From NCBI GenBank assembly GCA_963693285.1, contig OY848919.1:8985461-9049460 (forward strand): a stretch of DNA of 64,000 nt. The letters run 5' to 3'. Origin of the DNA: Xestospongia muta. Lineage: Eukaryota > Porifera > Demospongiae > Haplosclerida > Petrosiidae. The notes below the pieces were generated by a model. The model was not told the origin of the DNA, did not search any database, and saw nothing but the letters and a program-made list of their open reading frames with translations. The position numbers were made by a program, and so were the translations under genes. Of the stretch, positions 1-11,000 are shown piece by piece (position 1 is the first letter of the stretch; each line of letters begins with the position of its first letter).

Positions 1-526
1 TTTTCGTGGGGCGTGGTTACTAATTATGTTATGTGTTCTAGTTGAGTGTTTATAATACATAATATGTGGATTACATGTTTATAAGAAAGTTTGAATAAGT
101 GAAACTGGTAACAAACAGGAATATTGTAAGAGATATGACTGGACGCACTTTATAGTCTTACATGACCACACAAATATACTTCTACTGTACATCTATCCAT
201 GCATTATATTAAAATGTTTAGGAAGACCACACCCGACTATGATTTCTGGATTTCTGCTATCTCATCGGTTGGATACAACATAAGCAATGTACGAGTAGAA
301 CTCTAGTCTATCCAAGTGTTGTGATGTATTATGTCAAGTGTTACATGTTTATAAATTGATGTAGTAGGTTCTGTGTTATATTGTGAACTAGCCATAACAC
401 TAATTGTAATAACTGACCTCTTTATAACTCCTTATCTTCAAATAATGTCTCATTATCTGGTCTTCCTTTGTTGTGATGGTACATCAATAAATTATTAGTG
501 GGTGTGTCTACCCTCTTAATTTATAG
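1..526. other. No gene recognised
   Basis: AT-rich DNA with no convincing open frame on either strand. It probably includes intron sequence upstream of the possible terminal exon at 527. Confidence 0.4.
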
Positions 527-603
527 CTTTAGGTGACAGACTAAGAGAGTTCAGAGAAGATGAGTGGATGGATGGAGACAATGATGATATGAGAGATGAT
601 TGA
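527..603 (+). CDS. Possible terminal exon of an unknown gene
   Basis: An acceptor (TTTATAG) at 520-526 is followed by a short open frame, entered in phase 1, that ends at TGA 601-603. It encodes about 25 residues rich in Asp, Glu and Arg, ending in a run of acidic residues. The phase-1 entry matches the introns of the genes further right, and the composition resembles an acidic protein C-terminus. No upstream exon is recognised in the preceding 526 bases, so the parent gene lies outside the window or is undetected. Chance is a real alternative for an exon this short. Confidence 0.3.
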
Positions 604-864
604 TCTGAAGGAGAATAATATAAGAGAACATTAAACTGTAGTAATTATTTGTCAACTAGTATACATGTATATTACATGTATAACTACAAACTAATAATAG
701 TAGAGTTATCTTCAGTGATTCTAGTGTTATAATGACCTCTATTATAAAGAGAACTCATTACAATGACACTATCTATTATTATATAGTGGGTAAGTTTGGT
801 AAGACAAAACATTGACTAGTAAATATAAAAAAGACTTTGCCTATACTAACAATCTATATTATAA

Positions 865-1612
865 CTATACTCTGTCCGAGTTGAGTTGAGCTACCCAGAC
901 ATGTAAATAACTTTGCCGTTTTACGTGCTATCCGCATGGAACTTGCACCAATCAATTCAGCTTGCAAATGCGCTATTTATATATAAAATTTGGCTCTCTA
1001 GTGCTACGAGAAAGTAGCAAACTATAAACTCCATACATTTTCAATGGCATACCTTCGTCATACTTTAAATTCCACACCTTCGAATAACACTTTTCACCTT
1101 GAGAAGTCAGCTGTGTGTCATGTGGCAATTCAAAATTACAGTTCTAATTACATGAACAAACGTTCTATTATAATAATTATTACTATTAAAATAATAAGAT
1201 ATTGTCTTTTGCGATTTAAGGCAGCTATAAAGCCGCCGTGGTTCTAAAAAAAACCTTTTAACAAATGATGCTGGCACGTGAAACTCCTGTGGCATCAGCA
1301 GTTTCTTTAAGAGGTCCTTGAGTACGTTGACGCCTATGGAGTTCCTCGAAATAGTCATAGACATTTGCAACAACCTCCTTTGCTTTGTTTGTAACCTCAG
1401 TCTCTTCCCCTTGTATCTTCACAAACACGTGGAAAAACGTGGTCTGTTCGCATGACATTCACGTGAAAAAGTAATGAATAATATTAAAATGTACTTCAGT
1501 GCTAAGTTGATAAAGTAGGTGAGAAAATACCTCACCTTACATTCCATGCATACAACACCTTTTTTTTAATGAAGGGCTCAACTCAACTCAACTCAACTCG
1601 GACAGAGTATAG
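865..1612 (-). mobile_element. MITE-like DNA transposon, copy 1 (inverted)
   Basis: The ends are inverted repeats: CTATACTCTGTCCGAGTTGAG at the left and its reverse complement at the right, with extra GTTGA/CAACT iterations. Full-length relatives lie at 10762-11508 and 28986-29749 in the opposite orientation. On the minus strand a remnant reads like the N-terminus of a transposase, with a helix-turn-helix-like stretch (ADATGVSRASI). There is no catalytic domain, so the element is non-autonomous. TA flanks and the HTH remnant suggest the Tc1/mariner-IS630 group; that is an inference. Confidence 0.75.
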
Positions 1613-1929
1613 TAGTAATATGTGAATACACAAGGTCATATACATGCATATATGTGACCCAATATGAGAAAATCAGTCTTTTTGGGAATTCGGTACATTT
1701 TCAGTATACGCAAAAACATAATAAAATAAAAATTTTATGGAAATTTCTTTTTTGATATAATATTGTTAAACGGTTTACCGTTCATTTGACATCAAATCTG
1801 AACCAATTTTGTTCGCGAGCACTGAGAAACGAGACGAATGTTTCCTCCTATTAAAAATGTACGGAGCGCGCGTTGCGTCTTTTACGCAAACGTTGTGATG
1901 GCAACCATTATCTGTAAACAAAATTTAAA
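1613..1929. other. Presumed promoter region of the DUF7869-like gene
   Basis: No coding sequence. The sequence becomes locally GC-richer (GAGCGCGCG, TTTTACGC) just before the ATG at 1930, as expected of a proximal promoter. Confidence 0.3.
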
Positions 1930-3740
1930 ATGGCCACTTCCAATGAACAAGCGATCGCTCGGCTGCTAAACAGTGGCAGAATGCCACAAAATAACGATGA
2001 GGGCCTTCTTAGCCTTATTGAAGACTACTTTTTCGAAGGTGATGACGAATTACCACGAGGTAAGTATTTCACACAGGCAGACAGGAAATTGCTATGAATC
2101 TACTTATTATGGTTATTAATAACAACAGAGTGTAATCAATATGACAATGAATTAGATTTAGAAATGGATGATATTGAAATGGAAGTAGAAGTAGATGATA
2201 TGACACACGAGCTTGAAGATCACTTTGACCATCAATCCGAAGGTACTATTAATTCAAGGAAAACAAAATTAAATTATCAATTGCAGAACCAACCATAACA
2301 CCAGCAATTGTAGTAAATAGATGTGAGACAGATGTAGGGGTTAGTCAGAGACCTACAGACATTGAAGAGGAGACTGTATGCCAAACCTTCTTTAATCAGG
2401 GGTGTGGGTGTAGAGGTAAATGCTCGGAACAGTTTCCTGAGTCACACTACAGGTCCATAAGAAACGATATGGCAGAACTATCAAAGCAGGAAATGGACCT
2501 TCTAATAATGGGTCAGCTTCTAGCTACCACACGGGCTGGAAACTGTATATCAGCCTTGACGCATCTCTCGAAAGAAAGAGATCACTCCTACACACAATTT
2601 ATGCATAATGGAGTCAAGGTATAACTGAACATGATAATGACAATACATTACTATACTCTACAGATTTGTAGAAAAGCGTTCCTGTTTTTACATGGCATTG
2701 GTAAATACAGATTACAGGCCATAAAACAATCTTACCTAAAAGATGGAATCAGAACAAGGTAAACTATTCAATAAAGAAATACCATTGCAATTATTATTGT
2801 TAGAAAACACGGTAACGTTGGAAGAGAGACACATCATGCATTCACTCCTGAGGAAGTGACACGAATAATAGCATTTATACAAAATTATTCTGAGGTTTAT
2901 GCAATTTTATTACCTGGTAGAATACCAGGTAATAACCAATACAACATACAACTCTTACCATTCAGCACATCCAAAAGGGTAGTGTATACTGAATACGTCA
3001 GGGCAAATGGGACAACAACATTTAGACTTGCCTCCGAGACAACATTTTATAGTATGTGGAGACGATATCTTCCACATATCGTCATCACAAAACCTATGAC
3101 AGATCTTTGTTGGCAATGTCAAAAAATTAGCTCTGCTATTGTAAGAAGCATGAGTACACCACTGGCAAATCAGTCAGAAGTAAGGAGTAATAATATTACA
3201 AACAGATAACTTACATGCTTCCTTAATGTCTTAGAAAAGGCCAGACTACATGTGGACCTTGTATGCAAAGAGAGACATTACTATCAAACAGTCCTTAAAG
3301 AGACCAGCACTGTAATAAAAGATCTCTTTACAGTAGATGGCTCATTTACTCCACCACTCTCAAGATCTATAATGGAGTTAAATGTAAACGCTTATTATAG
3401 TTTTGACTATGCTCAACAGGTATATAAACATGACCGTAACTATTAATCAATAAACATTATTGCTTGTAGATTCATTATCCTAGCAATCCATTACAACCAG
3501 GGCCTATTTATTTTTGACGCCATGAATGTATGCAATATTTGGTGTTTGTTATGAGGCTATTCCTTGTCAAATCAACCTTTTGATTGATGAGGCATTTGAT
3601 ACTGAAAAAGGAGCAAACAGAGTAATCAGCATGCTCCATTTCTATCTAGAGAATTATGGCCTCAATGCTGTAAGACTACACCTCAATGCAGACAATTGTT
3701 GTGGTCAAAATAAAAACAATGCTATGATTCAGGAAAATTA
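1930..3740 (+). pseudogene. DUF7869-type transposon-derived gene, decayed
   Basis: A seven-exon reading can be traced from ATG 1930: 1930-2059, 2129-2242, 2287-2619, then exons near 2665-2757, 2804-3180, 3236-3419 and 3471-3740. Phases fit across the early introns. The protein carries the family's hallmarks: a Cys-rich start (CGCRGKCSEQFP), a central LPGRIPG and TDLCWQC region, and an RNase-H-like block with HLNADNCCGQNKNN. In the last exon a single T seems missing after PIYF near 3510, and a TGA follows at 3520 where the family usually has Arg, so the C-terminal block is out of frame. The frame is lost beyond 3740. Family assignment is from remembered motifs. Confidence 0.6.
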
Positions 3741-3944
3741 TGTAATAACATTATTACAAATATCTATCGTACTTTATTTTCTCAATAGCTCATAGCACAT
3801 CTGTCTCTCTCGCTACTGTCATTTCTTTCATGCATACACCAATAATCATTACTTCTTTTCTGGCTACATTGACTTCAACATCCTTTTCTGACCTACTATA
3901 TCAACAACTCTTATTATTGATTATATAACTCAAAAACTTCAACA

Positions 3945-4007
<63 letters not shown>

Positions 4008-4563
4008 TACATATACTACCAGTAAATATCTCACCTTTTTTGTATATAAAGTGCTTTACCTTCAGTATTAAGTATTTTTTTTCTTATCACACCTGTATTT
4101 ATATTCAAACTGTATAGTAAAAAATATCTTTTCCCTAACCTTTAGTAAACACAAAAACTTGCTTAGGATTTCTTTAATAAAGTTGGTGACATTGTCACAT
4201 CAACAAAATGATTAGAAAAGATCTCAAAAAACATCAAAAAGAACACACAAAAAATATATCTTACCTTGTGAACTACTAACTGGTAGATATACTGATGTAT
4301 CTATTAATGACTCCTCTCCATGTAATCATGATATAGTCTCTATCATTGATATTATTGTCTCTGTAACTATTTATGACTAGTAGTGAGTTGTTTCTAATAA
4401 TCAGAGAAATGGACTGGTTTAACTAGAAGGATATTATAACACATTAATAATAATTACTATATATACTCAGTAATGTAATTTTTTTAATAAAATTTATCAT
4501 AATGAGTTAATAGCACTGCTCTTCATACTCATTATGAATTATAGTAATAGTCATATAATGCTA
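3741..4563. other. Non-coding stretch with CT microsatellite
   Basis: No gene is seen. The stretch holds the long CT run at 3944-4004 and is otherwise AT-rich. Confidence 0.5.
3944..4004. repeat. (CT)n microsatellite
   Basis: An almost pure CT dinucleotide run with a few T interruptions. Confidence 0.95.
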
Positions 4564-5345
4564 TCACTTACTACATTCCACAGTAACATCTTCAGAATGG
4601 GAACAACTGGTCACTGAAGTTGAAGGGCAGGAATTACTATTGCCATAACATGTGTCAGAGGAAGAACTAGACATGTATGTACTCCAGATAGGTTGACTGG
4701 AATTACCAGATCTATTATAGTAATACAATATCCTATTTAATCTTGATATAATTGCTTATAAACTATAAATGTTTATGTAATAATTAATGTCTGTATAATT
4801 ACTAGTTCTTACACTTACAGACTGAGTTGATCATAACTATAAAAAATGTTATATCCCAGTTGTTTACAAATAGTATGAGCATCAGTTGAACTAAATCCAT
4901 TATCACATATTGTCCCCCACTGTTCATTACAATAGACTTCTACACATCCTTGATTAGGATAACTACCTCCTTGAAGACGTATCATACCATAGAATGGACT
5001 ACTGTTCCAGATTCTAGTGGTATCTACCATAAAAAGATAAGTATCCAGTAAATATTTATACTCACAGCAGTACACAGTAGCATCATAAGAGTTAGTATTA
5101 GTACATCCACTATCAATGTTTGTATCAAAAGAACACTGAAATATAGTAAGGTAGTTGGTACTATCACAGTTGAGATCATCCATCTATGTTATACAAAGTG
5201 TCAGTGCCATAACTAAACAGTGAGATATTTAAAACCTGACTTATGAGTATGATTATAACTTCTACCTCACTAATCCAGCTCTAGAGTAACTTGATGCTCC
5301 AGTATATCCCAATTGATGACAGATCACATTAGCTTCAGTAGTTCA
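4564..5345 (-). CDS. SRCR-domain gene fragment
   Basis: Minus strand. Exon 4819-5183 ends the first SRCR domain (DDLNCDS, DATVYC) and begins a second (VEVYCNEQWGTICDNGF, HTICKQLGY). Its donor is phase 2 and joins cleanly to 4564-4711, which supplies QPIW and CSHSEDVTVEC and then TGA. A further exon at about 5271-5345 encodes EANVICHQLGYTGASSYSRAGL, the core of the first SRCR. SRCR domains are extracellular ligand-binding modules common in sponge surface receptors. No signal peptide or membrane segment is visible, and a stop precedes the 5345 end in frame. This is therefore a partial gene or pseudogene. Confidence in the domain is high; in gene integrity, low. Confidence 0.7.
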
Positions 5346-5459
5346 GTATTGATTCTAAAGCTTACCTTTGTAACCATTTTGGTGCGCTCAAAAACTGAAA
5401 CAGTTGATGGAATAAAAGAATTCCCTTTCCCAAGCCTTATCTACATGTTAATTTCTTAG

Positions 5460-7450
5460 GAATATAGTACAAGGAATTAGGAGTTTGGGAATAGTATAAT
5501 AAACAGTAACGTGGAATTAAAATAGATGTCTGCCTTTGACTTCTGTATCATAAAGTACAGATATATTGTTGCTTATATTATGTCAGCCCCTCCTAAAATA
5601 AACCTTTAATTTGAGGGAGTGAGTGGCCATGCAAGACTACTATGAGACTTTCAATGAATGAAATATAACAAAATACCCAGATTCACATTTCTTAAGCCTG
5701 GAGCTTTCACTGGAAAATGTACTTACAAAATATAATTTTGAATTATCAGATCTTGTGTCAGATTCTACCAACAGATTAACTCTAGCATCTACATAAATTG
5801 TGTAGTGCTTGTCTTACACAAGATGCTATAATTGTGGTACATATAATAGTTCAAAGACAGACATAGAAAAAGGTCTACATTTGTTGAGAAGTCTCATGTC
5901 CATTATTAAGACACAGCCACAACTAACTAATTTAATTGACACTGAATAAATGCGAGGCATTCAAGTAGTCACTAAAAAGATCCAGCATGACCTTTCAAAT
6001 ACTGATGTACTTGCTTTGGCATCTGAAAATGTTGGTAAGTATGTATTCCCTGGAGTTTACAATAATAATTAACTCTATATTCTTTACTTTGCCTCAAAAT
6101 CTCAAGGAAGATTAGACATATGGGGGAAGGAACTTCATATTCTGTACCAGGTAAAGATTGAGTATGTATGATAGGAGAGTTTAAGAAAATAAAGAGAATC
6201 AATGCTCTATAGTGGGAAACTTTGGCAATGGTTTTGCCAACTTAAATCAGACTTATATAATAGTTAATATTAATAAGAATTGTTAGAACACAAAATTTTA
6301 GCCCGCAAAACAACTATTTTTGAAGCAATTATCTAACTTTCTCATAATATATTCCATTATATGCTATTTGATTTTTCTATAATAGTTTTGATGAGGCTGC
6401 TATAACAATGACACATTGATGTTCGACAAAGAGAGAGTTGACAAGAATAGGAAAAATGAAAGAATGTTATGAGGATAGATTGTTAAAGCATGTGAGTCAA
6501 GTTGGTTGTCTAATTGTTCATGGTAAAAGGGTAATTAAATTCATATGCATCTTGCAGTTAGTGCAATTGTATTCATTGCTATAGTTGTTGTACACAAAAG
6601 TTGATAAACAAGTCATGGTTGTGGATATAGTTAAACACATAGTCTAAAATAATTTAGTTTAAATTTATTGTCTTTCTCAAAATTATTAGCACCTGTATGC
6701 TGCACCCTTCAACCTGTATCTCATATTCAACAGCTATGGATACCTCATAATGGTTAGTATGATCAATGTACATTACTTGTTTACATAGTTTGCATGTTTG
6801 GTAGATAAACTGATTCGTTTACTTAAGAAAATTGATAACACAGAGGATCTAGATGTAACAGCAGATATACTTCGGAGCTCTTTGCCTTCATTAGTGTCAG
6901 TAGTCATGTACTTATGTCTAAAAAACTAGTTGATGTGAAAAGGCTTATTAGGGAAAAGTTAATGCATAGTATTTGTATTGAAGAAGAAGAGATAAAAGAT
7001 TATCTGCAAAAACTCGAGGAAATTCGAGATATGAATAGTATTTTTGATGATTTTTTGCTTAAATACTATTTTATTAGCTATCTTAATTATGTCCTTTTAA
7101 AGGATATCGGTAACTTCACTGACAATGAAGTTATTGCCAGTTGATTTGATGATTATGAGAATGCTTATGTCAAACTTATTAGTAAAGCTATTTCAAAAAA
7201 CTTATGTCTGTTTTTGATTGATGTCCTAATCTCAAGCCAACAGCTACCATTAGGTTACAAAAAATTTTGTTTCATTTTAATGATTTTTAGCAAGATAGAA
7301 CTGTCTTGAACTGGATGACAATTTTCTCGGAACATTCCTTGTTTGAATGGTCCTTACAGAAATATATCGTGGTTACTTATGCCATATTTCCATCAGTTCT
7401 ATGTGGTGTTCTAGAATATCTCATGTCTTTAGCTATGAAGAAATGTTATA
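5460..7450 (+). pseudogene. Decayed duplicate of gene D middle region
   Basis: The sequence matches 46040-48300 at nucleotide level over most of its length, beginning at AGGAGTTTGGGAATAG. The Death exon present at 46547-46843 is absent here, and similarity resumes near 6105. The small exons at 6691-6756 and 6793 onward are recognisable. The helical-block exon is open from 6914 (KKLVDVKRLIREKL) to a TGA at 7142, where gene D continues ASRFDEYEKAY. A short deletion near 6905 also breaks the frame. The copy therefore cannot make the gene D product. It keeps some intact splice signals; its donor after LLKH (GTGAGT) is better than the one in gene D. Confidence 0.8.
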
Positions 7451-7994
7451 TAATACTTACTACATAGCCTAGCTAGAGCAGCTGGAGTAGTTTGAAGTCT
7501 ACTACCCTCATTCTTGATACTCTCAATGTACAGACTTACCTCTGGCAACCATTGATGTGATGTCATGGTTAATATTAACAGTGGGACACTCTATCTGACT
7601 AGCTTACTGGAGGGTGAATAATAATTTAGGCCTTCATGTGTGTCTGCCATGATTGCTGATGATATCTCTGTTTAGAAGATCAAAACAACTTTGGTCACTT
7701 CAACCAATTGTGATTTGTCAAGGACTCTATTCCAGCTAACTCATTGGTTGTTGCTATGGACTCTATAGATGTATTTTGATTGGTTGTTGTATTGTATATA
7801 TAGCTTGGTTTTGTTCAATGATTTTTAGTATTGGTTTGTCCAGACAAACATGAAGTATAAAATGTCCTTTCATACAAGTTACATGTTGTTGAACTCCATA
7901 TAACTGCTGAGTTCTCTCTCTCTACGTATATATACATCACCTTATAAATACTGTTTGAGAAGAATAGGAATGTTTATTTGTGCCCACAAATCCT
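7451..7994. other. 5' flank of gene A
   Basis: No coding sequence. At 7873-7935 it contains a block also seen upstream of gene C (58600-58650), of the gene C pseudogene (19375-19435) and after gene D (50325-50390): TTGTTGAACTCC followed by ATAACT and TA-rich DNA. This marks duplicated 5' flanks. Confidence 0.5.
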
Positions 7995-8052
7995 GAAAGT
8001 TAGCTCCACCCAAGTTTACTGAGCATGCGCAGATTAATTGAGCCTCACCCTT
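7995..8052 (+). promoter_or_regulatory. Shared promoter block of gene A (NRF1-like core)
   Basis: AGCTCCACCC, a short spacer, then TTTACTGAGCATGCGCAGAT and GAGCCTCACCC, ending about 16 bases before ATG 8068. The same order and spacing occur before gene D (44982-45030) and, in part, gene C (58787-58826). GCATGCGCA matches the NRF1 half-palindrome known from animal promoters. A promoter function is inferred from position and conservation. Confidence 0.6.
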
Positions 8053-8067
8053 TCTTACTCCGTAGTT

Positions 8068-11000
8068 ATGGCAGCAAAAGAAACGCTAGGTGAGATGCTG
8101 TTACATCTTTACAGTGTAATATTTATATATCACTTTTTAGGTGGCGAAATAAAAGTTCGTCTATCTGCTGGTTATAAGAATTATTTTGACCAAATAAAGG
8201 CCAAATTGGGAGAGCTTACTCATACTATTGTACCTCTTATTACTGGGGGCATCCCTTCACTTGAAGAAGTCAAAACGTTTCTTGGAAAACGTTTCCACGA
8301 ATTAAAATCTCACCTGTCAACAGCTGAATCATTTGATGATGTTATTACATTAATAAAAAAGAAGTGTACCATAAGTGATATTACCTGCTTGGAGACAATT
8401 GTTGATCATTTTAACATTGAACATATCAGACATCATATCACAACCTATAAATCAGCAGTTGATGAGATCTGTGAGAAGATTAAACACAGAGTATTGGAAA
8501 ATGAGAAAGTAATAACACTTCAAGATCGATATGAGTCAATCACGTTTGTGCTTGGATGGCAGCAAACAGATGACTTCACTCTCAAAGACATTGATACTTT
8601 GTTACGGAAATTATTTGGAAATATGGCTAAGATAATATTGTCTGAATATGGACTGATACGTAAGCTAATAAAAAATAAAATTATTTTTAGTAACTTTAAT
8701 TAAGAATTTAGTTGTGTGTATTGTCAATGCAATGTTTTAATTATATGTAACTTACAATTGCATGATAATATATTGAGTATTTTTTATTATGCCTGATATA
8801 CAATGGAAAGGAGGTTAGATATTCCTATACTAAGTTACTTCTGTCCATTTCTCAAGATATTTTATCAAAGGCAATGATACTGAACCTCAAATAAGTAATG
8901 CTATATCCACACATATATATAGTTCAGGGTTCTGCCTTGTTTGAACTTACCTAGCTCTAGATTACATCATTATGCTTTTTTTGTGAGTGAACTAGATAAT
9001 GACTTCCTAGAGTCAAGTACATGTGCATGCATTATTAAGAACTTTTAAAACAATGCTCAGCAAGGTTTGGATTGAGATTTATCAATTAAACAGAATGATA
9101 TAGTTCATAAAAATAAGTATAGCAGCCTGCAAAAAAGATGCTTTTATATGGTGAGAGATCTTAATTTGACTGTTCAATGGTTTGCATATAAGTGTGGATA
9201 GTAGATTTGTGAACACTATTTAAACCTGTATGTCCTTTAAACAAATATTTAACAGTGTGTATACTACCATCTACCAACTTTGTTTTATAACAGGTGACAA
9301 CGGGGATGTTGAATACAGAAACGATAACAATAGTGCAGTATTGACCTCACCGAGCATTGAACTATGTGAAAATGTTGTGACTAATTATAAAAAACAAGAA
9401 CAAACGATGAGAAAGAAACCACTATGGTGTATTAAACTCCGATCATCAACTACTGCAAGTGCCTTTGCACTTATAGACAATCTCGATCAGTTTGCAGTGA
9501 GGGAACTTTCTATAAAAGAGACTTCACTAGACACTACGTGTATGTTAACGTTGTCAAAGAAATTTATTAAAATGAAGAAACTATTGTTCAAGTCCTCCTC
9601 TTTCCCTACTGGTAGAATCAAAGAGGTTATTAATGCTCTAGCACATCCTAACACTTCACTTGAGGGATTATTCCTATGGAATGTTCCTATCACAGATGAT
9701 GATGTACATTGCTTGTCTGAAATGTTAAGTAATAATAAGACATTGAAAACGCTAGATCTTTCCAACTGTGATATCACTGATGAAGGTGTCCAATTCATCT
9801 GTAAAGGGGTTGCTAAAAATGAAACACTTACTTTTTTAGCTTTCAGCAATAATCTTAAGATCACTTCAGTTAGTACCAGTGCAATAATTGAACTAATAAA
9901 AGCAAATACATCATTGAACAAACTATATCTCCGTAATACTTCACTGAAATATGATGATATTAAGACAATTTGTCATGAATTAGTTAATAAAACTACAATA
10001 CAGCTGCTTGTGTTATCTAAACAACATGAGAACATTTGTAAGACCTTTCCTAGTCTTATAGACAGACTCAATTTTGTAATGGATAAGTCAGGTATGTACT
10101 ATTTACATATTTAATTCAATTAAGAATATAATTGCCTGAAAATTGTAATAGACTATTGACTATCAAATTGTACTAATTAATTAATGTACACACATTGACT
10201 GGTAATGTACATGACAAGCAGTAAATTAATGTACTCTTACTGTAACTCTAACTTAAATTTTGATATTAACATTTAGTGACATAAGCAATACCACAACATA
10301 TTTTATAATTATAATATTGTTATGTTTTGTTTTTGCTTTTCAATGGACATTAACAGCGATACAACTGTAACAGTACCTAAAGTAGTTGTGACTACACTTA
10401 TTGAAGGCCTATTTGAATTCTCCCAAAAAACTAAATTAGTCAGCACAGTACATAACATTTTTGTTTGCAAACCATTTACTGAGCCTCACAAATTAGAAAT
10501 ACATCACTGTGTAAAATTGGAGACACAGCCTCAGGCTAATTGCCTCCAGTTTGTTATAGCTCCTTTCTCTCCTACAACATTACCTTACCAATTCACATTT
10601 ATTAAAGGAGGACAGTTTAATCTAGGAAGTAGACATGGAATTATTGATATCACATGTGAATCATCTTGTCTTATAGCTATTGTAGTAGACCAGAAGCAGC
10701 AACCACAAGAAGCTAATGAGGAAAGTCACACAGTGAATCAAGGTACAATGAATTAAGTTATACTATAGTCCGAGTTGAGAAGAGCCCCTTATTAAAAAAA
10801 GGTGTTGCATACATGGAATGTAAGCTCACCTAATTAATACAATTAGCACTAAAGCATATTTTAATATTATTCATTATTTGTTCAAGTGAATGTCATGCGA
10901 ACAGACCACGTTTTCTCTCGTGTTACTGAAGATGCCAACAGGAAAGAGACTGAAGTCTCAAACAAAGGAGGTTGTTGCGAATGTGTATGACTATTAAGCA

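Noticed and set aside
9487..9921. Minus-strand open frame of 144 codons
   Set aside because: Shadow of the LRR exon of gene A.
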